A stretch of 64,000 nucleotides of DNA. It comes from Candidatus Defluviicoccus seviourii. Lineage in GTDB: Bacteria; Pseudomonadota; Alphaproteobacteria; Rhodospirillales; Defluviicoccaceae. The stretch's first letter is position 1, and each line of letters begins with the position of its first letter. The stretch is taken from NCBI GenBank assembly GCA_900609035.2, contig UXAT02000002.1:1-64000 (forward strand), written 5' to 3'. Shown here piece after piece: positions 44,110 to 53,304 of the stretch. Position numbers and translations under genes: made by a program. The notes beneath the pieces were generated by a model. The model worked only from the letters and a program-made list of their open reading frames with translations, was not told the DNA's origin and made no database searches.

Positions 44110-45123
44110 CTACAGGTACCAGGCGACGACGGCCTTGAGGGCCGCATTGGCGATGACCGGCATGGCGACCATCGTGGTGAGCCCGGCCTCGGCGGTCGAA
44201 GCGGCGATCATCGCCGGCTCACTGGTCAGCTCGCTCGCGAGAGCCGGTGCGCCGGTACGCCAGACATGACCGAGCAGGCCGCCATCCGGCGGGACGACCA
44301 CGCTGCGGTAGACCGACGCCAAGTCGGCGGCATGCTCGCAGTAGCCGGCGTGGAGGACGAGACCGCCGCGATCGGCATCCGGAACCCAGGACTCGAACCG
44401 CCGCGCGATCGGCGTGCCGAGTGCCGAAAGGAGGGTGAGCACCCAGGCGCCTTCGCCATCGCGGCCGCAGGGAATGCCGATGCCGTGGTTGATGCCGACA
44501 CGCTCGGCATCGGCCCAGCGCAGGAAGTGGCGCGAGCGTCCGAGGTCTTCCATGATCACCGGCATCGCGGTCGCCCACACCCGGCCGGGCAGCCCGATCC
44601 CATGCATGAACTTGATATGGCGGGAATTCCATTCCAGCGCGTCGGCGGTGCCATAGTAGCCGTCCACCAGCCCCATCTCGACCGACTCCGGCGGGGTGTG
44701 CCAAAGCTCGATCGCGCCCACGTGCTCACGGTCGTCGCCGCAGAACAGCACCAGCACGGCGATGAGGAACTGGCCGGCAAAGATCGGCAGCGCCACCGCG
44801 CAGGTGAGACCGGCAGCGCTGGCCGCCTCGCCGCGCTTGAAGTACGAGTTGGTCAGATCCTTGAGGACGATCGGATGCCCCGCCGCCCAGGCCTTGCCCG
44901 GCAGTCCGTCGTCATAGCCGAACTGGGTCTGCTGGCTCACGGCCTCGAACGCGCGGAGCGGTCCGTACAGGCCGGCGCCGAGCTCAAGCTGTTTGCGATC
45001 CGCCGTCGGCACCCAGATCTCGGTGGCGCGGATGAACGGTTGCTTTGCGGGAGCCGCCGCGAAGCGGCCGGCAACGGCGCCGGCAATGTCGTCGGCGGGC
45101 GTGGAGAAAGGCTGCGCGGCCAT
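44110..45123 (-). CDS. Double GAF-domain protein in the nas operon
   Basis: A 337-residue protein with two consecutive GAF-like units, each showing a GLPGKAW/GLPGRVW motif (GYDDGLPGKAWAAG at about 68-81, GIGLPGRVWATAMP at about 176) and a third partial repeat (GGLLGHVWRTG). No output domain or DNA-binding domain is present. It lies inside the operon between nrtCD and the flavoprotein, so it may sense nitrate, oxygen or redox state and modulate the enzymes. This is inference only. Confidence 0.78.
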   Translation of the reverse strand: MAAQPFSTPADDIAGAVAGRFAAAPAKQPFIRATEIWVPTADRKQLELGAGLYGPLRAFEAVSQQTQFGYDDGLPGKAWAAGHPIVLKDLTNSYFKRGEAASAAGLTCAVALPIFAGQFLIAVLVLFCGDDREHVGAIELWHTPPESVEMGLVDGYYGTADALEWNSRHIKFMHGIGLPGRVWATAMPVIMEDLGRSRHFLRWADAERVGINHGIGIPCGRDGEGAWVLTLLSALGTPIARRFESWVPDADRGGLVLHAGYCEHAADLASVYRSVVVPPDGGLLGHVWRTGAPALASELTSEPAMIAASTAEAGLTTMVAMPVIANAALKAVVAWYL

Positions 45124-45126
45124 CGA

Positions 45127-46836
45127 TCAGGCCGCCTTCTTCGCGCCGGTGGCAGGCTTTCCGCCGCCGGCGGTCGATCCGGCCTGCTCATACTCTTCGA
45201 GGAAGGTCAGCAGCGCTTCGCGGTAACGGTAGTAGTCCGGGTGCTCAAGCAACGCCGTGCGCGTCCGCGGCCGCGGGATGTCGACCTCCATGATGTTGCC
45301 GATGCGGGCGTTGGGGCCGTTGGTCATCATGACAACCCGGTCGGCGAGCAGGATCGCCTCGTCGACGTCGTGGGTCACGCAGATCGCGGTGACCTGGGTG
45401 CGCGACCACACCTCCATCAGCACTTCCTGCAGGTCCCAGCGGGTCAGCGAGTCGAGCATGCCGAACGGCTCGTCGAGCAGCAGCAGCTTCGGCGACAGCG
45501 CAAAGGCGCGGGCGATCCCCACCCGCTGCTTCATGCCGTTCGACAACTCCGAAGCACGCTTGTGCATCGCATCGCCAAGGCCGACGCGGTCGAGGTAGTA
45601 GGCGACGACGTCGCGGCGTTCGGCGCGGCTGACGTGCGGATAGACCCGATCGACGCCGAGCGCGACGTTCTCAGCCGCGGTCATCCACGGGAACAGGCTC
45701 GGCGCCTGGAAGACGACGCCGCGGTCAGGCCCGGCCGAGTTGATCTCCCGCCGGTCGAGGATGATGCCGCCGCCGCTGACGTCGGCCAGCCCGGCCACCA
45801 TCGACAGCACGGTCGACTTGCCACAGCCGGAATGGCCGATGAGCGAGATGAACTCGCCTTTCTGCATCGTCAGGCTGAAGTCCGCGACCACTGTCAGCGG
45901 GCCCTTCGGCGTCGGAAACACCTTCGATACCTTGGAAAACTCCACATAGCGGGCGCTGATCGGGCTGTCGGCGCGCTCGCGGTAGGCCTTCGGCGGCGCT
46001 TTGCCGACGTTGATCGGCACCACCGATGGTGCAGCCAACGTTTCATCATGAGCGGCGCTGCGCGTGTTGCCGATGGCCATCAAGTACTCGGTAATGTCCT
46101 TGCGCAGGCCGCGGTAGGCCGGCGAGTGGTTCATCGCCGTCCGGTCGCGCGGCCGTTCCAGTGGCACCTTGAACTCAGGCCCCAGCGTCGCGCGCGGGCC
46201 GGGAGTAAGCGGGATGATCCGGTCTGCGAGCAGGATTGCCTCGTCGACGTCGTTGGTGATGAGGACGACCGTCTTCCGCTCCCGCTCCCAGATCTGGACG
46301 ATCTCGTCCTGCAGCTTGGCGCGGGTCAGCGCATCGAGGGCGGAGAGCGGCTCGTCGAGCAGCAGGATCTCCGGGCGCATGGCGAGTGCGCGGGCGACTG
46401 CCACCCGCTGCCGCATCCCGCCTGAAAGCTCGGCCGGCCGCCGCTCGAGCGCATGCGACAGGCCGACCATCTCGATGTATTTGCGCGTGAGTTCGTCGCG
46501 CTCGGCGCGGTTCTGGTTCCTGAAGACGGCATCGACGGCCAGCGCTACATTGCCGTAGACGGTCAGCCACGGCATCAGCGAGTAGCTCTGGAACACCACG
46601 CCGCGTTCCGGACCGGGGCCGGCGACCGGCTTGCCCTGCAGCCGGACCTGCCCGGCATCGGGCTGCACGAGGCCGGCGATCGTCGAGATCAGCGTCGTCT
46701 TGCCCGATCCGGAGAAGCCGACGATGGCAATGAACTCTCCCTGTTCAATGCGAAGGTTGATGTCGTGCAGCACCTCGCTGCGCCCGCTGCCGCTGCCGTA
46801 GGCCTTGCTGACGCCGTCGAGCTCGAGAAATGTCAT
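45127..46836 (-). CDS. Fused nitrate ABC-transporter ATPases (NrtC-NrtD-like)
   Basis: A 569-residue protein with two complete ABC ATPase domains in tandem. The first has Walker [10 protein letters not shown], signature LSGGMRQRV and [11 protein letters not shown]. The second has GHSGCGKST, signature LSNGMKQRV and [11 protein letters not shown]. In most organisms these are separate NrtC and NrtD chains or one chain with a substrate-binding tail; here both ATPases are joined by a linker of about 60 residues. It energises nitrate/nitrite import through NrtB. GGAG precedes the ATG at 46836. Confidence 0.92.
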   Translation of the reverse strand: MTFLELDGVSKAYGSGSGRSEVLHDINLRIEQGEFIAIVGFSGSGKTTLISTIAGLVQPDAGQVRLQGKPVAGPGPERGVVFQSYSLMPWLTVYGNVALAVDAVFRNQNRAERDELTRKYIEMVGLSHALERRPAELSGGMRQRVAVARALAMRPEILLLDEPLSALDALTRAKLQDEIVQIWERERKTVVLITNDVDEAILLADRIIPLTPGPRATLGPEFKVPLERPRDRTAMNHSPAYRGLRKDITEYLMAIGNTRSAAHDETLAAPSVVPINVGKAPPKAYRERADSPISARYVEFSKVSKVFPTPKGPLTVVADFSLTMQKGEFISLIGHSGCGKSTVLSMVAGLADVSGGGIILDRREINSAGPDRGVVFQAPSLFPWMTAAENVALGVDRVYPHVSRAERRDVVAYYLDRVGLGDAMHKRASELSNGMKQRVGIARAFALSPKLLLLDEPFGMLDSLTRWDLQEVLMEVWSRTQVTAICVTHDVDEAILLADRVVMMTNGPNARIGNIMEVDIPRPRTRTALLEHPDYYRYREALLTFLEEYEQAGSTAGGGKPATGAKKAA

Positions 46837-46855
46837 GGGTCGAAGCTCCTTGGGC

Positions 46856-47965
46856 TCAGCGGGTGGCACTGTGGGTGACGGCGGACTGCAGTGCCATCAT
46901 GCTGCGATCAAGGACGAAGCCGATGATGCCGATGGTGAAAACGGCGACCATGATGCGGGCGAGCGAGGACGAGGAGCCGTTCTGGAACTCGTCCCACACG
47001 AACTTGCCGAGGCCCGGGTTCTGCGCCAGCATTTCGGCCGCGATCAGCACCATCCAGCCAACCCCGAGCGAGAGCCGGAGGCCGGTGAAGATGTACGGCA
47101 GCGCCGACGGCAGCACGAGCTTGCGGACCTTCGTCCAGGTGGTCAGCTGCAGGACCCGCCCAACGTTCGTCAGGTCCTTGTCGATCGAAGACACACCGAT
47201 CGCGGTGTTGATCAAGGTCGGCCACAGCGAGCACAGCGTCACTGTGATTGCCGAGTTGAGGAACGACTTCTCGAACATCGGGTTGGCGCTGGTGTAGACG
47301 GCGCTGACCACCATCGTGACGATCGGCAGCCAGGCCAGCGGCGAGACCGGCTTGAACACCTGGATCAACGGGTTGAGGGCGGCATTGATCGTCTGCGAGA
47401 GGCCGCACAAGATTCCCAACGGAACAGCGATCAGGGCAGCCAGGACAAAGCCCGTGAAGACGGTGATAAGGCTGGTTGCAATCTGGTCGAAGTAGGTCGG
47501 CTTGCCGGTATAGGAACGGGACTTGATCTCGGCGTTGGGGTCCTCGGCCAGGCGCTCGGCATTGCGCTGCGCCTGGCGCTCATAAAAGGCCGCGGCGCGG
47601 GCGCGCTCGGCGACGTGATCGGCCGTGAGGTTCTGCGCCTCCGCCCACACCTGGGCAGGCCCTGGAACCGCACCGAGGCTGGTCTGCACCGACGGCGCGA
47701 CCCATGCCCAGAGGACGAGGAAGGTCACGATCGCGGCGAGCGGGACGCCGAGCTGCGTCCAGATCTGCCCGAGTTGCTCCCGAGGGTTCACGCCGATGGC
47801 AAGGCGTGCGACCGGCGCGATCCAACCGAGACCGAGCATGCCGAGGTATCCGGCCGCGCGGTCGATGCCGCTGCGCAGCTGCGCGCGAACCTTGGCGACA
47901 ACGGCGGGCGGCGGTGGCACGTCGGTAGCGACGGCAGGTTTGATGGTGGTCGTGGTCGTGCTCAT
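46856..47965 (-). CDS. nrtB: Nitrate ABC-transporter permease
   Basis: A 369-residue inner-membrane permease of the NrtB/SsuC type. An unusually long N-terminal part (about 150 residues) holds one membrane helix and a charged linker. A BPD-type permease domain follows with about five helices ([37 protein letters not shown]) and the EAA-like segment with [20 protein letters not shown]. It lies between nrtA and the ATPase gene. Confidence 0.92.
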   Translation of the reverse strand: MSTTTTTIKPAVATDVPPPPAVVAKVRAQLRSGIDRAAGYLGMLGLGWIAPVARLAIGVNPREQLGQIWTQLGVPLAAIVTFLVLWAWVAPSVQTSLGAVPGPAQVWAEAQNLTADHVAERARAAAFYERQAQRNAERLAEDPNAEIKSRSYTGKPTYFDQIATSLITVFTGFVLAALIAVPLGILCGLSQTINAALNPLIQVFKPVSPLAWLPIVTMVVSAVYTSANPMFEKSFLNSAITVTLCSLWPTLINTAIGVSSIDKDLTNVGRVLQLTTWTKVRKLVLPSALPYIFTGLRLSLGVGWMVLIAAEMLAQNPGLGKFVWDEFQNGSSSSLARIMVAVFTIGIIGFVLDRSMMALQSAVTHSATR

Positions 47966-47993
47966 CGTCCCTCAATCCGTCAAATGATCGGGT

Positions 47994-49424
47994 TTACTTC
48001 TGCGCCTGACCGACGACGCGGTTACCTTCGACGCGCTGGTCGCCCTTGAGGCCGATAGCCTGCTGATTCAGGTACGCGTTCGGCGTGTGGCCGTCGTAAG
48101 TCAGGCCGTCGATGAAGGCGTTGGTCGGTTCGCGGTAGCCGTCGGTATTCCAGGGAAAATCGGCTTCTTTGGCTTTGCCCTCATCGACCAGCAGGCGCGC
48201 TGCCTTCAGGTAGATGTCCGGCCGGTAGACCTTCTTTGCCGTCTCCGCGAACCAGGCGTCGGGCTTGGCCTCGGGGATCTGGCCCCAGCGCCGCATCTGC
48301 GTCAGATACCAGACGGCATCAGAGTAGAAGGGATAGGTCCCGAAGTAGCGGAAGAAGGCGTTGAAATCGGGAACGGATCGCTTATCGCCCTTTTCGTATT
48401 CGAACGTGCCGGTCATCGAGTTGGCAATGACGGCTTCATCGGCGCCGACATACTCCGGCTTGGCGAGGATCTTGACCGCTTCCTTGCGGTTGGCGTTGTT
48501 GTTCTCGTCGAGCCACTGGCCTGCCCGGATCAGCGCCTTCACAAGCGCCAGATGGGTGTTCGGATGCTTCTCCGCCCATGCCGCGGTAACGCCGAACACT
48601 TTCTCGGGATTGTTCTTCCAGATCTCATAGTCGGTGATGACGGGAACGCCGATGCCCTTGAACACCGCCTGCTGGTTCCACGGCTCGCCGACGCAGTAGC
48701 CTGAGATGGTGCCGGCCTCGAGCGTCGCCGGCATCTGCGGCGGTGGCGTTACCGAGAGGAAGACGTCGGCCTGGATCTGGCCAGAGATGTCGGTGGGCGA
48801 GTATAGGCCGGGATGGATACCACCGGCGGCCAGCCAATAGCGCAGCTCGTAATTGTGGGTCGAGACCGGGAACACCATTCCCATGTTGAACGGCCGGCCC
48901 TGAGCTTTGAATTTGTCGACCGCCGGTTTCAGGTACTTGGCGTCGATCGGGTGCTGCGGCTTGCCGTCGGCCGTCTTTGGCAGGCCCGGTTTCATCATCT
49001 CCCAGACTTCGTTGGAGACGGTGATCCCGTTGCCGTTCAGGTCCATGCTGAAGGCGGTGATGACGTGCGCCTGGGTGCCGAAGCCGATGGTGGCTCCCAG
49101 CGGCTGGCCGGCCAGCATGTGCGCGCCGTCGAGCTCGCCGGTGATCACCCGGTCCAACAGCACCTTCCAGTTGGCCTGTGGCTCCAGGGTGACGAAAAGG
49201 CCCTCGTCTTCGAAGAAGCGCTTCTCGTAGGCGATGGCAAGCGGCGCCATGTCGGTCAGCTTGATAAAGCCGAGCCTTAGCTCCTCTTTCTCGAGGGCCA
49301 GGGGCTTCGCCATCGCCGGGCAGGCTGCTGCGAGGAGGCCGAGGAAGACCGCCGCGAAGCCGGCGAGACCGGCTCGCCTGGGTGCGCCCGCGGTTGCGGC
49401 CCATTTGCTTGAGATCATCGACAT
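47994..49424 (-). CDS. nrtA: Nitrate/nitrite ABC-transporter binding protein
   Basis: A 476-residue periplasmic binding protein with a signal peptide ending ACPAMA near residue 38. The CmpA/NrtA-type start [20 protein letters not shown] and segments [20 protein letters not shown] and [14 protein letters not shown] identify it. It captures nitrate or nitrite for NrtB/NrtCD. Starts at 49424 or 49418 are equivalent; GGAAGG lies upstream. Its 185-nt leader carries the ANTAR hairpins and terminator. Confidence 0.93.
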   Translation of the reverse strand: MSMISSKWAATAGAPRRAGLAGFAAVFLGLLAAACPAMAKPLALEKEELRLGFIKLTDMAPLAIAYEKRFFEDEGLFVTLEPQANWKVLLDRVITGELDGAHMLAGQPLGATIGFGTQAHVITAFSMDLNGNGITVSNEVWEMMKPGLPKTADGKPQHPIDAKYLKPAVDKFKAQGRPFNMGMVFPVSTHNYELRYWLAAGGIHPGLYSPTDISGQIQADVFLSVTPPPQMPATLEAGTISGYCVGEPWNQQAVFKGIGVPVITDYEIWKNNPEKVFGVTAAWAEKHPNTHLALVKALIRAGQWLDENNNANRKEAVKILAKPEYVGADEAVIANSMTGTFEYEKGDKRSVPDFNAFFRYFGTYPFYSDAVWYLTQMRRWGQIPEAKPDAWFAETAKKVYRPDIYLKAARLLVDEGKAKEADFPWNTDGYREPTNAFIDGLTYDGHTPNAYLNQQAIGLKGDQRVEGNRVVGQAQK

Positions 49425-49511
49425 CTCGAAAATTTTCCTTCCATCGCTGCCGTCGCCGCGTCCGGCATGAGCCGGCGTGTGCATCTGCGACCTCGGGCCG
49501 AAACTCGGGTC

Positions 49512-49557
49512 AAAAAAAACGCCACTGGTCCCATCGACTGGGAGCGACAGCGGCGTT
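49512..49557 (-). terminator. Leader intrinsic terminator of the nas/nrt operon
   Basis: On the minus strand AACGCCGCTG pairs with CAGTGGCGTT, an inner CCCAGTCGATGGG arm sits in the loop, and eight T follow. It is about 52-98 nt after the predicted transcription start and 88 nt before the nrtA ATG, as expected for transcription attenuation. Confidence 0.85.
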
Positions 49558-49561
49558 GCGT

Positions 49562-49608
49562 CGCGCGCCCTTGCGCAGGGCGCCATGTGTGGCAGCAGCT
49601 TTGGTGCC
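49562..49608 (-). promoter_or_regulatory. Two-hairpin ANTAR (NasT-binding) RNA motif
   Basis: Minus strand: hairpin P1 (49608-49591) is GGCACC-AAAGCT-GCTGCC and hairpin P2 (49577-49562) is TGCGC-AAGGGC-GCGCG. Both have six-base loops with A at position 1 and G at position 4, the known ANTAR-target signature. P2 abuts the terminator stem. The NasT gene upstream encodes the cognate protein. Confidence 0.75.
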
Positions 49609-49620
49609 GCGAAAAACGAA

Positions 49621-49635
49621 GCAATCCCTGTGCCA
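49621..49635 (-). promoter_or_regulatory. Sigma54 (-24/-12) promoter of the nrt-nas operon
   Basis: Minus strand TGGCACAGGGATTGC is an exact match to TGGCAC-N5-TTGC, with 10 nt between GG and GC. The predicted start, 12 nt beyond the -12 C, is at about 49609, immediately before hairpin P1. A clear NtrC site was not identified upstream. Confidence 0.8.
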
Positions 49636-49799
49636 TCGCCTGCCGCAGAGGTTTATCCCGGCTCCACGGCCACTTAATGCTCCGCAGTGGCCGCCGCGAG
49701 AGATTGTGTTGGCACGATTTTGGGCAAGCGCTGCCCTCGGACTGCGCTGTGCTCTAAATTTGGGCAGCAGACATGCCGGTTTTTGGAACTGGCGGCCGG

Positions 49800-51011
49800 T
49801 TACGCCAGGTAGGCGTCGATATTGGTTGGATCAAAGGGCCGGTGATCGAACAGATCGAGTTCGTCCGAAGCCTCAATCCCAGGGCCGGCCGCCATTGGGT
49901 CTGGCTCCCATGGCGCCCCGGCCAATGCCGCACGATAGACGTCAGGCCGAAAGATGGCGCGGATCACGGCCTCGTCGCCGGGACGCCGCACCGCTTGCCG
50001 CCAGCGTACCATTTGGCTGTAGATCCACAGCGCATGCTCGATGGATGGCAGATTGGCGCCGTTACGATGCAGAACGAGGAAATCGTCGACGGCACGGTGC
50101 TCAAGTCCCGATCCGGTCAGGATTTCACCGCAAAGCGCGCGCGCAACAACCCCTTCCGGCATGCCGAGGTACTCCGGCGCCGCCAGCAGGGTCGCAAGCT
50201 CGTGGCAGTTGGCGGGATCGTCCGCCCAGGCGGCGGCGCGATCGAGTGCGCGGATCAAAGCGGCGAGAACGGCCCCGTTTTGGGACGCCCAGACCTTCGG
50301 AACGCCCACCACCTTCTCCATGCCGTGCCGCCAAAGCTTTGCCTTGCTGACAATGATCCGGCCAAGGTTTGCCTCGACAGCAACGCTGCTCCACGGCTCG
50401 CCGACACAAAAGCCATCGATGTGGCCATCACGCAGACTGTCCACCATCAACGGCGGCGGTACGACCACCAGGCGAACGTCGTTATCGGGATCGATACCGC
50501 TGGCCGCCATCCAATAGCGCAATTCATAGTTATGGCACGAGAAGGGGTACACCATCCCGAAGGTCAGCGGCGCACGCCCCTCTGCCTGGCGTTGCGCGAT
50601 AACCCGTTGGAGCGCCCGGCCGGCGGCGGCAACATCATCCCAAGCTGGGAGCCCGTCACCTTGCGCCATTGCATCATGAAGGGTGTTGGAGACGGTGATG
50701 GCGTTCCCGTTGCGGTTCAGGCAAAACGGGACCTGCATCGGCATCGGGATCTGATTGATGCCGAGGGTGGTGGCGATCGGCATGCCTGCCAGCATCTGCG
50801 CACCCTGCAGGTGGCCAAGTGCCACCTTGTCACGGATGTTGGCCCAGGACACCTCGCGGCTGAGACGCAAATCGATGCCTTCGCGCACGGCGAAGCCGCG
50901 CTCGCGCGCCACCGCGAGGACCGCGCAATCCGTCAACGGGATGAAGCCCAAGGTGATGGTCGGCAAGTGCCGAGCATCTCTCCGCGTCTGTGGTTCCACC
51001 TCCAGCGTCAT
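49800..51011 (-). CDS. nasS: NasS nitrate/nitrite sensor
   Basis: A 403-residue cytosolic relative of NrtA without a signal peptide. [40 protein letters not shown] and GFCVGEPWSSVAVEA are the shared binding-protein segments. In NasST systems NasS binds and inhibits NasT and releases it when nitrate or nitrite is bound. The ATG at 51011 has AGGGA upstream; a TTG at 51053 is the upstream alternative and would overlap nasT. It lies directly behind nasT. Confidence 0.9.
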   Translation of the reverse strand: MTLEVEPQTRRDARHLPTITLGFIPLTDCAVLAVARERGFAVREGIDLRLSREVSWANIRDKVALGHLQGAQMLAGMPIATTLGINQIPMPMQVPFCLNRNGNAITVSNTLHDAMAQGDGLPAWDDVAAAGRALQRVIAQRQAEGRAPLTFGMVYPFSCHNYELRYWMAASGIDPDNDVRLVVVPPPLMVDSLRDGHIDGFCVGEPWSSVAVEANLGRIIVSKAKLWRHGMEKVVGVPKVWASQNGAVLAALIRALDRAAAWADDPANCHELATLLAAPEYLGMPEGVVARALCGEILTGSGLEHRAVDDFLVLHRNGANLPSIEHALWIYSQMVRWRQAVRRPGDEAVIRAIFRPDVYRAALAGAPWEPDPMAAGPGIEASDELDLFDHRPFDPTNIDAYLA

Positions 51012-51039
51012 CACCTGATTGTCCCTCACCGATGCGGCC

Positions 51040-51633
51040 TCACGCTTCGTCAAACAGTTGCGCTGTGGTCAAAACACTCTGGGCAATCTCGAACAGCTTT
51101 CGCTTCTGGCTCATCGCCGCTCGCCTTAGGAGGTTGTATGCTTCGTCTTCGTTAATGTTCTTTTGTTTCATCAAGATGCCCTTTGCCCGCTCGATCACCT
51201 TGCGGGCTGCGAGCGCTTCCTTGGCCTCTGCCAGTTCCTCCTGCAGCCGCCGGAAGGCGTGAAACCGGCTGATGGTGACATCGATGATCGGGCGCACCCG
51301 CTCTTTCTTGAGGCCGTCGACGACATAGGTGCTAACGCCAGCATCGACTGCGGCTTGGATGGTTGCCGTGTCGGAGGTGTCGACGAACATGGCGATTGGT
51401 CGGCGGACGGTGCGCGAAACCTGGAACATCTGTTCGAGCGTATCCCGGCTCGCGTTCTCGAGGCCGATCACGATGACGTCAGGGTCGATTGCACAGATTT
51501 TGTCCGGCACCGTGACCATGTCGGAAACATGGATGATCCGGCCGTAACCAGCCTCGCGCATGCCGTCCTCAAGGATGGCGGCACGAACAGGGTTCTCTTC
51601 GATGATCAGGATGGTGAGGGTGGGATCGCCCAT
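51040..51633 (-). CDS. nasT: NasT ANTAR antitermination regulator
   Basis: A 197-residue protein. A pseudo-receiver domain (residues 1-125) has IIEENP in place of the acidic pair, and IVIGLEN with Gly57 where the phospho-Asp should be, so it is not phosphorylated. A coiled segment and C-terminal ANTAR domain follow (KVIERAKGILMKQKNINEDE, AYNLLRRAAMSQKRK). It binds leader hairpins and prevents termination when free of NasS. Target hairpins are present before nrtA. Confidence 0.93.
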   Translation of the reverse strand: MGDPTLTILIIEENPVRAAILEDGMREAGYGRIIHVSDMVTVPDKICAIDPDVIVIGLENASRDTLEQMFQVSRTVRRPIAMFVDTSDTATIQAAVDAGVSTYVVDGLKKERVRPIIDVTISRFHAFRRLQEELAEAKEALAARKVIERAKGILMKQKNINEDEAYNLLRRAAMSQKRKLFEIAQSVLTTAQLFDEA

Positions 51634-51814
51634 GCCCGCTGCGCTTGGAAGGAAGACACCGTGAGAGCAGGTGCTGAAGCACCGGAAGCCGCTCCGTCGC
51701 CGCGATGCAAGAACGCGGCCGGCCGCGGTTCACGCGGCTTCAAGGCCGGCGATCGCGCGTGTGCCAGCCGAGGCACCGCACATCATCCTCGCTGGCGACG
51801 AGCGCTCCCGTCGC

Positions 51815-52720
51815 TCAAGGCGTGCTGGTGTCACCTCCGCCGCTCGCTTCGATGCGGACGGCGACATCGACCGGCTTGGCTGTGAATGGCGCCGAAGTGA
51901 CGATGACGCGCGCACCGGCCGAGACGTAGGCGGCGGCGTTGGTGGCATCGATCCCGCCGGCGGCGGCGACGATCGAAAGGGGCGCTGCCGTGCGCAGCTT
52001 CGTCGTGAGATCGGCAACCATCTCCGGCGTGAACTTCTCGGTCTGGATGACGTCGGCACCCGCTACGGCCCATGTCAGGCCCTCGTCAACGGATCCGACT
52101 TCGACAACCACCTTCTTCTCGGGTGCGCCGCGGCGAGCCATCGACACAACGGCTTCCGGCGTCGACGCAGCGAGAAAAACCCGATGTTCGGCGAAGATGA
52201 GAATGGTTTCCGAAAGACCGAGGCGGTGCGGGACGCCGCCGCCGGCGATGAGTGCGGCGATCGAGAGCGCCTTTGCGCCTGGTATGGTCTTGCGCGTTCC
52301 GGCGATGGTCACCCAGGGATCGACGGCACGCGCCGCGGCGACGATGGCCCGCGTTGCTGTCGCGATCCCCGCGGCCGTCTCGATCAGGACTTGCGCCATC
52401 TTCCAGCCGCGGTGCAGGGCCGCCGCCGATCCTGACGCGCAAAGGATCGTCGCGCCCGCGGCAAGTGATTGGCCGGACGCGGCCGAGATCTCGACCGCGC
52501 ATCCCGCGCGCGTCAACAGCCGCGCTGCATCCTCGACCGCGGCGACCACCATCGGCCGACGGGCCGCAAAGGTCATCGTTCCGGAAAGGTTGCCGATCCC
52601 GAGGACGCCGGTGGTCAAATCACCGAACGGGAGATCCTCGGCGAGCAGGATATCGAGACTGGCATCGGAGAGCGTGGGCAAGTGTTGGGGTAGAAAGGGC
52701 ATCGGCGGTGAGAATCCCAT
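51815..52720 (-). CDS. modD: ModD-like pyrophosphorylase
   Basis: A 301-residue relative of quinolinate phosphoribosyltransferase (NadC). It has LLAEDLPFGDLTTGVLGI, ETAAGIATATRAIVAAAR, TIAGTRKTIPGAKALSIAAL and GADVIQTEKFTPE, the set typical of ModD. ModD is linked genetically to molybdate handling, but its reaction is unsettled. Possible starts are 52735 (GTG), 52720 and 52702. It lies on the nas strand 181 bp before nasT, consistent with supply for the molybdo-enzyme NasA. No modABC is nearby. Confidence 0.85.
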   Translation of the reverse strand: MGFSPPMPFLPQHLPTLSDASLDILLAEDLPFGDLTTGVLGIGNLSGTMTFAARRPMVVAAVEDAARLLTRAGCAVEISAASGQSLAAGATILCASGSAAALHRGWKMAQVLIETAAGIATATRAIVAAARAVDPWVTIAGTRKTIPGAKALSIAALIAGGGVPHRLGLSETILIFAEHRVFLAASTPEAVVSMARRGAPEKKVVVEVGSVDEGLTWAVAGADVIQTEKFTPEMVADLTTKLRTAAPLSIVAAAGGIDATNAAAYVSAGARVIVTSAPFTAKPVDVAVRIEASGGGDTSTP

Positions 52721-53038
52721 TTCAATCGGCGGCACGACGGATGGTGCACTGCAGCCACTTCATACCATACCGAATGGGGCGGACGAGGGCCGGAAAACGC
52801 AGAGACAGCACTTTGTTCCAGTTGGCGCGCTTGCCGGGCACTGGGTGCCGTCGTCTCCGCCCTCCAGCGGCTGATCCGGCAGTTGATCCTGCACCGTCTC
52901 TGGGGTGCTCGTTCGCCAGCGTTGAAAACGATTATCAGCTTGCCTATAGTGGCTTAAGTGGAGCGGGGAAGTACCGGCTTGATCCGGCGCCACCAAGGCC
53001 AAAACAGGTGGCGCACGCCGCAACGCAGGGAGATGCAG
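52721..53038. other. Intergenic region without clear features
   Basis: About 320 bp between divergent modD and the small acidic peptide gene. No hairpin, repeat or promoter motif stands out. Confidence 0.4.
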
Positions 53039-53239
53039 ATGCAGCGGGGAGACGATCCGCCGACTGCTGGGGCGCCGGCAGGGGCTGCCGGTTCCGAGGG
53101 CGAGGACGATCTGGCCGATCGCCGGCAGGTGCTTGAGCTTGCGATGCGGCTCGGGGCCGCGGGTGCCATGATCACCGTGCTGTTCGACCCCCGCCGCGCC
53201 GCGGCTGACGTTACCGGGGAATTAGAGTTCGAGGAGTAG
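53039..53239 (+). CDS. Small acidic peptide upstream of HprK-like kinase
   Basis: A 66-residue peptide. A Pro/Ala/Gly-rich front (DDPPTAGAPAGAAG) is followed by an amphipathic helix (LADRRQVLELAMRLGAAGAM) and a tail ending GELEFEE. GGGAG 7 nt before the ATG at 53039 supports translation. It precedes the PqqD/kinase gene by 65 bp on the same strand. Position suggests a substrate or precursor peptide, but no family is recognised. Confidence 0.55.
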   Translation: MQRGDDPPTAGAPAGAAGSEGEDDLADRRQVLELAMRLGAAGAMITVLFDPRRAAADVTGELEFEE

Positions 53240-53304
53240 CCATCGGGCCGAAAACGGCCGGTTCCCTGCCGCTTCCGTGTCGCCTCGCTGATCCGGCCGT
53301 AACG

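Noticed and set aside
49709-49726. TTGGCACGATTTTGGGCA as a second sigma54 or NtrC site
   Set aside because: It points toward nasS in the wrong orientation for the operon, lacks the TTGC element and only weakly fits an NtrC dyad.
51040-51633. NasT as a phosphorylated two-component response regulator
   Set aside because: The receiver lacks the phospho-acceptor Asp (Gly57), and no histidine kinase gene is adjacent; ANTAR/NasS control fits better.
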